Of a stretch of DNA of 64,000 nt, positions 14,719-21,816 are shown one piece after another (positions within the stretch are counted from its first letter, which is position 1; the number at the start of each line of letters is the position of its first letter). Origin of the DNA: Bacteroides faecium (GTDB lineage Bacteria; Bacteroidota; Bacteroidia; Bacteroidales; Bacteroidaceae); assembly GCF_012113595.1 (NCBI RefSeq), contig NZ_CP050831.1, forward strand, positions 4,402,001 to 4,466,000, given 5' to 3'. The notes under the pieces are model-generated. The model was given only the letters and a program-made list of their open reading frames with translations, had not been told where the DNA came from and did not search any database. Made by a program: the position numbers and the translations under genes.

Positions 14719-14794
14719 ATCACTTAGATAGCGTTATAGCTCGCCTAACCTGCTATATGCTTACTGATAAAGACTTTTCGGACTTCCAAGTGAT
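14719..14794 (-). ncRNA. Structured RNA element C, 76 nt
   Basis: Closing stem ATCACTT (14719-14725) / AAGTGAT (14788-14794), 7 bp, exactly the size of a tRNA. An inner ATAGC/GCTAT pairing can form. No clear T-arm. Part of a row of four stem-closed elements in this 310-nt gap. Confidence 0.35.
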
Positions 14795-14814
14795 GTTTAT
14801 AACTAATTCAAACC

Positions 14815-14848
14815 TTCAACCGGTCACGGCATTTCTGCTATGGTTGAA
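14815..14848 (-). ncRNA. Structured RNA element D, 34 nt
   Basis: TTCAACC (14815-14821) and GGTTGAA (14842-14848) close an inner GCA/TGC mini-hairpin. Lies between elements C and A. No family recognised. Confidence 0.3.
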
Positions 14849-14893
14849 TTTCTTTTCGTATTAACCAAAATGTCAAAGAACTAATCAATAGAA

Positions 14894-14940
14894 CCCTGCC
14901 CGATTCTCGCTATCGGCTGCCGTTCAATCCGTCAGCAGGG
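14894..14940 (-). ncRNA. Structured RNA element A, 47 nt
   Basis: Minus strand: closing stem CCCTGC / GCAGGG and an inner CCGAT-AGCGAGA-ATCGG (5-bp stem, 7-nt loop). It shares GATTGAA/CTTGAAA and AGYGAGA loop sequences with element B while the stems differ in a compensating way. It begins 8 nt after the stop of the 82-aa gene. Confidence 0.5.
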
Positions 14941-14948
14941 TAGGGGTG

Positions 14949-15197
14949 TTATGCGTATCGGCTCAATCCTTGAACCATACAGAGGGCATCGTAATCCATA
15001 CCATCGTCTTCTTTAGCATCAAGTCCTAGAATTGCTTTGTAAGTCTCTATTTCTTCTTGCATCACTTCGATAATATCAGCCTTGCAATCTACGTTGTAAA
15101 CTTTACAGGCTGTTGCTTCATCCATATTCTGAACATTATCCAAGTCTCTGTATAAGGCGTTCAAGCCTTGTTCTAATTCGTAGTGTGTCATAATCAT
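14949..15197 (-). CDS. Acidic hypothetical protein, 82 aa
   Basis: Helical acidic protein (LEQGLNALYRDLDNVQNMDE; later IIEVMQEEIETYKAILGLDA). Two ATG codons are possible (15197 and 15191). It overlaps the SH3-like gene by 4 nt. Function unknown. Confidence 0.55.
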   Translation of the reverse strand: MIMTHYELEQGLNALYRDLDNVQNMDEATACKVYNVDCKADIIEVMQEEIETYKAILGLDAKEDDGMDYDALCMVQGLSRYA

Positions 15198-15526
15198 ACT
15201 ATTTTTATAAGGTTAAACTTCTTGAAAGAACGCCAGCCACCTACTTCGGTATCCCAATAATTGAAAAGGTCTTCATTCTTTCGCACACCAGTACCTTTTA
15301 TCTTATCGTGAATCTTTTCTTTTTTCATCGTACCGAAAGCTTGTCTGATTTCACCATTCACTTTTTGATAGAAAAATTGAACTGTTTTAGTTTTCATCTC
15401 TTTGGCAAGCCGGCAAACTTGCCAAGCTTTTTTCAGGCATTCAGAGAAACTTTCGCCTGTTACTTTAAAGAAGCGCCAAGCAAGGCTCATGACCTCTTTC
15501 ATCTGATTTTTAAAATTCGTGCTCAT
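15194..15526 (-). CDS. SH3-like beta-barrel phage protein, 110 aa
   Basis: N-terminal helix-rich part (LAWRFFKVTGESFSECLKKA) followed by a beta-barrel region (TVQFFYQKVNGEIRQAFGT ... FNYWDTEVGGWRSFKKFNLI) typical of a small family in Bacteroides phages named for its SH3-like fold. First gene of the leftward early operon, 80 nt after its operator-controlled promoter. Probably binds DNA or modifies a host complex; not known. Confidence 0.65.
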   Translation of the reverse strand: MSTNFKNQMKEVMSLAWRFFKVTGESFSECLKKAWQVCRLAKEMKTKTVQFFYQKVNGEIRQAFGTMKKEKIHDKIKGTGVRKNEDLFNYWDTEVGGWRSFKKFNLIKIV

Positions 15527-15606
15527 AATCGTGTATTTTAATATGTATGTACTATTGCATTACTCAACTCAATACGCTACCTTTGCTTCGTGATTGATTG
15601 ATGATG

Positions 15607-15663
15607 CAAATATACTATATAATTCTAAAGCATAACAATAAATGCTTTAGAATTATATAGTAT
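15607..15663 (-). promoter_or_regulatory. Early-operon promoter with twin repressor operators
   Basis: On the minus strand the -7 box TATATTTG lies at 15607-15614, and ATTG about 21 nt upstream is a weak -33. The region 15612-15663 is a perfect inverted repeat with 22-bp arms and an 8-nt centre. Each arm holds a 16-bp near-palindrome (CTATATAATTCTAAAG at 15615-15630, its inverse at 15645-15660), 30 bp apart. A related perfect palindrome sits in the promoter next to the S24 repressor gene. Inference: these are the repressor's operators, blocking early transcription in the lysogen. Confidence 0.75.
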
Positions 15664-15715
15664 TAAACATCATTTAACTATTAGGCCACTTTATACCTTA
15701 TTATAATATGGAGAC

Positions 15716-16147
15716 ATGGATATATATTCAGCAAAAGAAAAAGATGATATATTGATAGAGATTATATCAAAAGATTGCATCTCTATTGATACTAAAAGAG
15801 GAATGTCTATTATTGACGAGTTTCTATTTCCAGAAGGGTTAATCGAAAAACCAATGCGATTATGCATGCCGGACCACTATATATGCACGGCAACCCAAAA
15901 AGGTAAAGATTTTATAGAGATAGGAGGCTTTCAAGCATTACAAAAGGAGCATGAGGATGAAATTAACAGAAAGAATGAATTGGATAAGTTAATGTCAGAA
16001 AACCTAAGATTACAAAATGAAGAATTGAACTATAAAAAGAAAATAAGGCATCAGGAATCCATTATACGCCTACATCAATATATTGAAGCCGTATCATGGA
16101 TAGTATCAATCGTAGTCGCCTCAATCCTTATTTTCTCTAAAAATTAA
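15716..16147 (+). CDS. Membrane-anchored hypothetical protein, 143 aa
   Basis: N-terminal 80 residues look like a small winged-helix or mixed fold (ATQKGKDFIEIGGFQALQKE), then a coiled coil (LMSENLRLQNEELNYKKKI) and one C-terminal membrane helix (VSWIVSIVVASILIFS). It is on the lysogeny strand between early promoter and repressor gene, so expression in the lysogen is likely. Its 3' end overlaps the 78-aa gene tail to tail by 27 nt. Confidence 0.6.
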   Translation: MDIYSAKEKDDILIEIISKDCISIDTKRGMSIIDEFLFPEGLIEKPMRLCMPDHYICTATQKGKDFIEIGGFQALQKEHEDEINRKNELDKLMSENLRLQNEELNYKKKIRHQESIIRLHQYIEAVSWIVSIVVASILIFSKN

Positions 16148-16357
16148 GTGGGATGTATCATTATAACATTCAATATTCAATTGATAATCTTTCATAAGTA
16201 ATGCAAGAGAATCACATATATGTTCAGAAAGTTCTTTATCAGATATATTACTATTCCTATAATCTGAAACTGCAATCTGGATGATTGATCGTGGATCTGG
16301 AATATGATTATCTTTATCCAATTCACAGAATGGAATAATAGGTCTTTCCATAAGCAA
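16121..16357 (-). CDS. Hypothetical protein, 78 aa, divergent from the repressor
   Basis: Small acidic protein without recognised motif (an ATG at 16357 or 16351). It is the first gene of a leftward transcript from the consensus promoter at 16471-16501, which carries a repressor operator in its spacer. That is the position of a Cro-like or antirepressor gene, but no helix-turn-helix is evident. Confidence 0.5.
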   Translation of the reverse strand: MLMERPIIPFCELDKDNHIPDPRSIIQIAVSDYRNSNISDKELSEHICDSLALLMKDYQLNIECYNDTSHLIFRENKD

Positions 16358-16470
16358 TAAAGTAAAGCGACCAACTCCAAAGTTGCGGTTTGAAGTAAAG
16401 TCGCCTATATAGTCCCTTACGGGAGCAGTTAAACATATTAGTTGAAATCATCCGCAACTTGATTTCGATG

Positions 16471-16501
16471 CAAATGTATACTTTATAATTATAAAGCCAA
16501 A
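16471..16501 (-). promoter_or_regulatory. Leftward promoter with a perfect 16-bp operator
   Basis: Minus strand: TTTG (16498-16501), 19-nt spacer, TACATTTG (16471-16478), a full match to the Bacteroides consensus. The spacer holds CTTTATAATTATAAAG (16481-16496), a perfect palindrome that differs at two positions from the operator arms at 15615-15660. It is also just upstream of the repressor start (16519), so it may give autoregulation too. Confidence 0.75.
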
Positions 16502-16518
16502 ATAATACTTTGAATATT

Positions 16519-17463
16519 ATGGGAATGATTGAACGTTTTTTTGAGACAATAGATAAGGCAGGAATAACCCCTTATGAAATAGAAAAAAAATATGGCGTAA
16601 AATCTGCTCAATCTAAAATATCTCAGATGAGAGATGGAAAGACTACCGGAGGGAAGGATAAATCACTTCCATCTGACATCCTTTCTGCTATATGCGAAAA
16701 TAGAAATGATATAAACTCCGACTACATATTAACAGGTAGAGGGGAGCCATTGAAGAAGCAAGAAGAATCCTCAGTTGAAAACAACTCTATCAAAACAGAA
16801 TCATCTATTCAAGTGATTCCACCTTTTGAGTACGACTATACAGTTATAGACTTCTTCAAAGATTATTATAGCTATTTAAACTACCAAGAAATAGAAAGAA
16901 ATCTATTGAACAAACAACTCACAACACTAACAGAAGAGGAAACTGCGAAAATAGCAGGAATTATGAAATTAGACTACGAAGACTTTACGAAGGGTATTGA
17001 GATTGTCACAAATTCAACTCATACAGGGAAACTCGTGCCGGTATATAATGCAAAAGCTGCTGCCGGTAATGCGAATATAGATATGTGCGGTTCTCGTACA
17101 GGGTGGATAAATGTCGGAGATTTACTAAAAGATAGCGAGGCATCTCTGTATGTTTATGGAAATAGTATGATACCAGGATATCCTCCTGGAAGTCTTATCG
17201 GAATACGTCCACTTAATGAATCTTTTATAGAACCGGGAAGCGTATATGTTGTGCAAACAGAATCAAACAGATATATTAAAAGGCTCTATTACAATAAGGA
17301 CAAAACAGCACTTATATGCATGTCAGACAATCATATAAAACATACAGATGGCCCTATGGAAGGTGACTATTTTTATCCTCCATTTGAAATTCCGATTCCA
17401 GCTATTAAAATTATATACAAAGTTACAGGGGTAATAAAAAGAAATAGTGTTTCATCTACATAG
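16519..17463 (+). CDS. LexA/CI-type phage repressor with S24 peptidase domain, 314 aa
   Basis: Transcriptional repressor that self-cleaves upon RecA activation. An N-terminal helix-turn-helix (ITPYEIEKKYGVKSAQSKIS) precedes a linker. The C-terminal S24 domain has the cleavage site Ala182-Gly183 (KAAAGN), the nucleophile Ser216 (YGNSMIPG) and the general base Lys254 (YIKRLYY). A TTG at 16510 extends the frame by 3 codons, but the ATG at 16519 (MGMIERFFETI) is the better start. It probably binds the CTTTATAATTATAAAG-type sites flanking it. SOS-inducible control of the early operon follows from this design. Confidence 0.88.
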   Translation: MGMIERFFETIDKAGITPYEIEKKYGVKSAQSKISQMRDGKTTGGKDKSLPSDILSAICENRNDINSDYILTGRGEPLKKQEESSVENNSIKTESSIQVIPPFEYDYTVIDFFKDYYSYLNYQEIERNLLNKQLTTLTEEETAKIAGIMKLDYEDFTKGIEIVTNSTHTGKLVPVYNAKAAAGNANIDMCGSRTGWINVGDLLKDSEASLYVYGNSMIPGYPPGSLIGIRPLNESFIEPGSVYVVQTESNRYIKRLYYNKDKTALICMSDNHIKHTDGPMEGDYFYPPFEIPIPAIKIIYKVTGVIKRNSVSST

Positions 17464-17520
17464 TTATTAGTTCCCCAATTTATTCAATGAATTAAAGAAC
17501 AAACTAAATAAATACGCGCA

Positions 17521-18015
17521 ATGAAAAAGATTTTATTTCTATTGATGGTTACATTGGCATGTATAACATCCAAAGCCCAAGAGAAGCAAGAAATAGTTAT
17601 TAAGGCTGGCACTATAGTTCCGTTAGAAGCTATTAGTAATGTAAAGGCGTCCCAGGTGCATGAGGGACAAAATATCGACTTCAAAGTATCAAGAGATATT
17701 CTTATTAATAAAACAGTAGCTATTCCGGCAGGTACGATTGCCAAAGGGGTTGTAAGTGAAGCAAAGAGGTCTGCTTGGTTTGGAACAAAGGGACGTTTAG
17801 GTATTAAGGTTCGATTTCTAACCTTGCCCTCTGGGGATATAGTGAATTTTACTTCTTCTGAAGTTTATATTACCGGAAAAAACCGCACGCCTTTATCGGT
17901 GGTAATATTCTGTTGTACCTGTGTTCCTCTTCCTTGTGGTTCTAAAGCGGAAATGAAAATGGGATATGAATTCGATGCAACTGTTGCAAATAACACAACT
18001 GTATCCATTGAATAA
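17521..18015 (+). CDS. Secreted hypothetical protein, 164 aa
   Basis: Signal peptide (MKKILFLLMVTLACITSKAQ), then a beta-rich domain (VIKAGTIVPLEAISNVKAS; AIPAGTIAKGVVSEAKR) like those of exported proteins that modulate surface polymers, but no family is assigned. A CCTCVPLPC cysteine cluster lies near residue 137. It sits between the repressor and the element's right border, the usual place for lysogenic-conversion cargo. Confidence 0.65.
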   Translation: MKKILFLLMVTLACITSKAQEKQEIVIKAGTIVPLEAISNVKASQVHEGQNIDFKVSRDILINKTVAIPAGTIAKGVVSEAKRSAWFGTKGRLGIKVRFLTLPSGDIVNFTSSEVYITGKNRTPLSVVIFCCTCVPLPCGSKAEMKMGYEFDATVANNTTVSIE

Positions 18016-18081
18016 ATACATGAAACTGTGAAGTATATCAATCTATTTAATGATTTACAAACAAATTAAAAATTAAACGAG

Positions 18082-18387
18082 ATGAAAAAGATTTTATTGT
18101 TAATGATGGCTATTGTGGTAGTATCATTATCATCATGTGATGAAGGTGTATCAAATGGTAGGAGAATATACAAAGCGTATTTTAAACATATATTAAAGGA
18201 CCCTGACTCTTTTACGGTATATGACGAGAAATATACTAAAGATGGAGAATATACAGTAAATTGGGAATTAGATTACGGGGCAAAGAATTCGTATGGCGGA
18301 ATGGTAAGAGAGCAAGTTTCATTCACTACAATTGGAAATTCCATCTTTATAGATGGAACTAGCTATGATGTAAGGGACTTTAAATAG
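18082..18387 (+). CDS. Small lipoprotein, 101 aa
   Basis: Signal peptide with lipobox (VVSLSSCDEG), so it is lipid-anchored in the periplasm or outer surface. The mature part has a HILKDPDSFTVYDEKY segment seen in many small Bacteroides exported proteins. Follows the 164-aa secreted protein in the same direction and is the last gene before the tRNA remnant. Cargo function unknown. Confidence 0.65.
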   Translation: MKKILLLMMAIVVVSLSSCDEGVSNGRRIYKAYFKHILKDPDSFTVYDEKYTKDGEYTVNWELDYGAKNSYGGMVREQVSFTTIGNSIFIDGTSYDVRDFK

Positions 18388-18529
18388 GATTCAAATTTTA
18401 TTAGTCAACTTTATAAAATATATTATTAACATTTCAATTCTACCTTAAAAATAGCAATTGTATAGTAGATTGTTTTTTGAAAAGCTTAGAAAAGGATGTC
18501 TAATATATTAGTAATCAGCTTGGTATTAA

Positions 18530-18588
18530 AGCCGCTACACGGGACTTCGTAACGCGTAGGTCGCCAGTTCAAGTCTGGCTAGCGGCTC
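18530..18588 (+). pseudogene. tRNA-Thr remnant lacking the D-arm; candidate attachment site
   Basis: A 59-nt segment has matching acceptor ends (AGCCGCT ... AGCGGCT), a good T-arm (GCCAG-TTCAAGT-CTGGC) and the TTCGTAA loop sequence of a threonine tRNA with anticodon CGU. The D-arm is missing and the anticodon stem is mispaired. It lies exactly where phage genes end. Phages often integrate at tRNA 3' ends, so this may be the right attachment site or scar, but no second copy is in the window. Confidence 0.55.
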
Positions 18589-18598
18589 TCAAATTAGA

Positions 18599-18640
18599 AA
18601 ACGCTGATTATTAATCAAATAATCAGCGTTTCGTTTTTCT
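18599..18640 (+). terminator. Intrinsic terminator
   Basis: Perfect 14-bp stem AAACGCTGATTATT (18599-18612) / AATAATCAGCGTTT (18618-18631) with 5-nt loop, followed by CGTTTTTC. It directly follows the tRNA remnant. Confidence 0.75.
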
Positions 18641-18712
18641 TACAGAATTCCTTTTGTATGACTAGGAATGTTTCTTTGTCTGGATTTTATGTGAAATATA
18701 AAAATACAATCT

Positions 18713-18808
18713 ATGTTAAGCCGTATTATTGTTTTAGTTGTTGCCGGAGTTGCCGTAGTCTATATTGTTCGTTTTATAGATAACTTTCTCTCTCGGCGCA
18801 GAAGATAG
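18713..18808 (+). CDS. Single-span membrane peptide, 31 aa
   Basis: Reads MLSRIIVLVVAGVAVVYIVR with a basic end (FLSRRRR). One hydrophobic helix with arginines at the inner end. Convergent with the ROK gene, 2 nt apart. Short but with a strongly biased, protein-like sequence. Function unknown. Confidence 0.45.
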   Translation: MLSRIIVLVVAGVAVVYIVRFIDNFLSRRRR

Positions 18809-18810
18809 AA

Positions 18811-20019
18811 TCAACTCTCGAACATTCTGCTGCGTGCCAGCATGCAAGCCCCTACAATGCCAGCTTTATCCTTCAATTTGGAAGTCATGATGGCTGAATC
18901 TTTATTGACCAGATTTAGAGAATACTTGCGTACTGCTGTTTTGATAGGCTGGGTGATATAGTCACCGGTTAATGATAGGGTTCCGCCTATGATAACCAAT
19001 TCGGGATTAAAGATATTTATTAATCCTGCAATCTGTTTTCCAAGTTTCTGTCCGATCTCTTCTACTATCTCGATACAGAGCAAATCCTCTTTATTCACGG
19101 CAGCGATAATTTCATCAAGAGTCAATGCATTATCTTTTGATAAGATTCTGTTTGATAAAATAGAACTCTCTCCATTTTGAATACGTTCGATTAATATTCT
19201 ATGAAGGGCGGAACCGGACGCTTCGGTTTCCAGACATCCTTTTTTTCCGCAATGACAAATGATTTCGTTATCAAAGACATTTGTATGTCCAAATTCTCCG
19301 GAAAAGCCCGATTTTCCAGTATATATTTTCCCGTCAATAATAATGCCGATGCCTAATCCCCAACTAACATTTACAAAGATAATATCTTTTTCTCCTTTTA
19401 CGCATCCCTTCATGTATTCTCCATAGGTCATGGCGCGTGTATCATTATCTATTGTTACCCGAAATCCAATTTTCTCAGTTAGTACTTCTGCTAAGGGTCT
19501 TTCTTCGAAATTAAATAGACTGAAACTATAACCGGATTCAGGATTTACTCTGCCGGAAACATTGATATTGATATTTAATATTTTATCATTATCAACATCT
19601 ACTTTCTTTATAAATTGAAGAATAAGTCTGCATAGCTCATCAAGTGCTTCTGAAGTATTTTCAGATTTAAAAGGGATATTCATTTTTAATTCTACCATAT
19701 CACCTTTGAAATTGATTAAACCTATATTAATCGCAAATTTCTTGATGTCTACTCCAATGAAGTATCCGGATTCGGGGTTAAGACCATACAGGCTGGGGTA
19801 ACGTCCGCCACTTGTCTCCAATTTGCCATAATCATTAATATAGCCTTCTTCACACATTTCACTAATGAATTTTGTGACAGTTGGGACACTAAGATCTAGC
19901 TCTTTTGCTAAATCTGTAATAGTAGAACTACCATTATATATATAATGCGTAATAATCTTCTTCTTGAGAAGAGCATTTTTGGTTCCTGCTTCTATTTCTT
20001 TCAGTAAATGTTGTTTCAT
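18811..20019 (-). CDS. ROK-family transcriptional repressor of the nan genes, 402 aa
   Basis: Likely sensor/repressor of the sialic acid operon. Residues 20-75 form a MarR-like winged helix (TITDLAKELDLSVPTVTKF). Residues 85-395 form the ROK sugar-binding domain with GVDIKKFAINIGL, the E-x-G-H motif (GEFGHTNVF) and the zinc site CHCGKKGCLE near residue 255. Divergent from nanQ/nanT. The nature of the ligand (e.g. an amino-sugar) is inferred from context. Its 5' leader is interrupted by a group II intron starting about 8 nt after the -7 box, so its mRNA depends on splicing or on a promoter within the intron. Confidence 0.88.
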   Translation of the reverse strand: MKQHLLKEIEAGTKNALLKKKIITHYIYNGSSTITDLAKELDLSVPTVTKFISEMCEEGYINDYGKLETSGGRYPSLYGLNPESGYFIGVDIKKFAINIGLINFKGDMVELKMNIPFKSENTSEALDELCRLILQFIKKVDVDNDKILNININVSGRVNPESGYSFSLFNFEERPLAEVLTEKIGFRVTIDNDTRAMTYGEYMKGCVKGEKDIIFVNVSWGLGIGIIIDGKIYTGKSGFSGEFGHTNVFDNEIICHCGKKGCLETEASGSALHRILIERIQNGESSILSNRILSKDNALTLDEIIAAVNKEDLLCIEIVEEIGQKLGKQIAGLINIFNPELVIIGGTLSLTGDYITQPIKTAVRKYSLNLVNKDSAIMTSKLKDKAGIVGACMLARSRMFES

Positions 20020-20076
20020 CTTAGTTCTTCTTTATTGTTATGTAGGTCAGCGAGGTTTCCCCCGCTTTCCCCATTA

Positions 20077-20110
20077 AGAACTGTACGTGCGAGTTTCCCC
20101 GCATACAGCT
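20077..20110 (-). ncRNA. Group II intron domain V
   Basis: 34-nt hairpin of the form GAGCTGTATGCG-GGGAAAC-TCGCACGTACAGTTC with the conserved lower stem and GAAA-like loop of the catalytic domain. Intact pairing indicates the intron can still splice. Confidence 0.8.
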
Positions 20111-20154
20111 CCGATAATTCTAAATTTAATTCTCACAAAATTAAATCGGTTCAG

Positions 20155-21816
20155 TCACATTATTAATGCGCTTTCCGATAAAGTATCCACTTTCGCGGAA
20201 CGAACCCGCCAACCTTTCTTTTGTCGTCTTTCAAAGTAGGCATCCCAAGTTGTGTCAAATGGATTGGCTTCTTTCTTTATCTTAATGTACCGTTCAATCG
20301 ATATGTCTGCCAACTTCAATAATACAAAGGTATACTTTTTATCGCAATCCTCATAATTAAAGCCAAACATCCAGTCTCTTGAACCTATCTTAATAAAGTA
20401 TTTGTCCTTTATCCATTTCCTCGACTTGTTTGTATGCCTTCTATATGACCATCTCTTTAACTGTAAGGTCAAGATGTGGTCTGTCTTGCTGAACACTCGC
20501 TTTGATACTACATGTTTGTAATAGTTTCCCCAGCCTCTTAATACGGGGTTGAGTTCTTCTATCAAAACCTGCTGTGATACCGATTTATGACTAAATATAA
20601 TATCATGCAGCTTCTCTGTGAACCGTTTCTGACTCTTCTTCGATGGCTTGATTAATAATGTTCCGTTGTATTTCCGGATATTAAAGCCTAAAAAGTCAAA
20701 ACCGTCTTTCACATGCGTAATCTTCGTCTTCTCCTGCGAGAGTGTCAATCCCCTTTCTGCCAGAAAGTCGTTCAGCAATGCCTTAATCTCTTCCAGTGTC
20801 TTCCGTTTATCTGCCGTGACACAAAAATCATCGGCATACCTTACAAGATGCACTTTCGGATAGTATAACTTTCCATTCATATACTTTTTGGCATATCTTT
20901 CTTCCAGCAGCTTTTCCATTCCGTCCAGCGTGGTGTTCGCCAAGGTCGGGGAGATGATGCCTCCTTGCGGAGTGCCCTCCACGGTGGGGATAAGCAATTT
21001 ATTGAATACCACACCACATTTGAGCCACTTCCTGAGTACGGTCTTGTCAGTTCGTACGTTACCGAGAAGCCATTCATGACTGATGTGGTCGAAGCATCCC
21101 TTGATGTCTCCTTCCAGTATCCACTGTGGGGAACAATCTCTGCTTAACCATCTATGCAGGGCATCTATCGCATCGGCGGTGCCACGGTACTTACGGAAAC
21201 CGTAAGAATTGTCGTCTGCCGTTGTTTCTGTTATGGGTTCTAACGCCATCAGATAAAGCGCCTGCATGGCTCTGTCCCTCATGGTCGGTATTCCCAGCGG
21301 ACGTTTCTTCCCGTTACTTTTGGCGATATACACTCTTTTCAGCGGACTGGGACGATACCCACGTCTTTTCAAAGAACGAATTGCGTTCAGCTTATCTGTA
21401 GGAGTAGCCCATTTTACTTTATCCACTCCCGATGTTCGTTTTCCTTTATTGGATGTCACTCGTTTTACAGCCAATGCCTTGGCTCCAAAAGAGATAACCA
21501 AGAGATGTTGCAGGGCTTGCACCTTGTTATATCTCTTTTCTTTCTGAGCCTTTGCTATGCGGACTTGCAGCTTTCGTACCTTGCGTTCGCATCTGTTCCA
21601 GTCAATACTGTTCCATCCGCTTGCGTTTCTGGTTGAAGACGCACACTTCGTTTTCACTCCGCCCATTTGCTGTTTCTTCATTACAAAAGTTCCACATTCC
21701 TTTAGCAAAGAATTATCTTGCGGAAGTCTGCCCGTTTTCACGTGAGGTGATGTTTGAACCTCTATCCTCCTCATTACAAGGGGGCATTCGCTTTCTCCGC
21801 AATCCTTTACCCGCAT
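20155..21816 (-). CDS. ltrA: Group II intron reverse transcriptase/maturase, 553 aa
   Basis: Needed for intron splicing and mobility. The reverse transcriptase domain (about residues 100-400) has KKRPLGIPTMRDRAMQ, EGTPQGGIISP, and the catalytic VRYADDF near residue 327, followed by FLGFNIRKY. The maturase X domain includes LNPVLRGWGNYYKH near residue 440. No CxxC/HNH zinc endonuclease motif is visible in the tail, so target priming may use replication forks. Translation start is uncertain within the first 60 residues, which overlap intron domain sequence. Confidence 0.9.
   Translation of the reverse strand: MRVKDCGESECPLVMRRIEVQTSPHVKTGRLPQDNSLLKECGTFVMKKQQMGGVKTKCASSTRNASGWNSIDWNRCERKVRKLQVRIAKAQKEKRYNKVQALQHLLVISFGAKALAVKRVTSNKGKRTSGVDKVKWATPTDKLNAIRSLKRRGYRPSPLKRVYIAKSNGKKRPLGIPTMRDRAMQALYLMALEPITETTADDNSYGFRKYRGTADAIDALHRWLSRDCSPQWILEGDIKGCFDHISHEWLLGNVRTDKTVLRKWLKCGVVFNKLLIPTVEGTPQGGIISPTLANTTLDGMEKLLEERYAKKYMNGKLYYPKVHLVRYADDFCVTADKRKTLEEIKALLNDFLAERGLTLSQEKTKITHVKDGFDFLGFNIRKYNGTLLIKPSKKSQKRFTEKLHDIIFSHKSVSQQVLIEELNPVLRGWGNYYKHVVSKRVFSKTDHILTLQLKRWSYRRHTNKSRKWIKDKYFIKIGSRDWMFGFNYEDCDKKYTFVLLKLADISIERYIKIKKEANPFDTTWDAYFERRQKKGWRVRSAKVDTLSESALIM

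Larger units (their letters stand above)
1..18590. mobile_element. Partial prophage-like element (early, lysogeny and integration region)
   Basis: Almost every gene here belongs to a phage early module: integrase, DnaC-like loader, replication initiator, RecE-like nuclease, HNH proteins, methyltransferase, Lar-like zinc ribbons, and two repressors with operators. Many genes overlap by 1 to 4 nt as ATGA or TAATG, which is typical of compact phage operons. No capsid, tail, portal or terminase gene is visible, so structural genes must lie left of the window or be absent. The right limit is put at a tRNA-Thr remnant near 18.53-18.59 kb, after which chromosomal sialic-acid genes begin. The left limit is not in the window. 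An integrative element without virion genes is the alternative. Confidence 0.75.
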
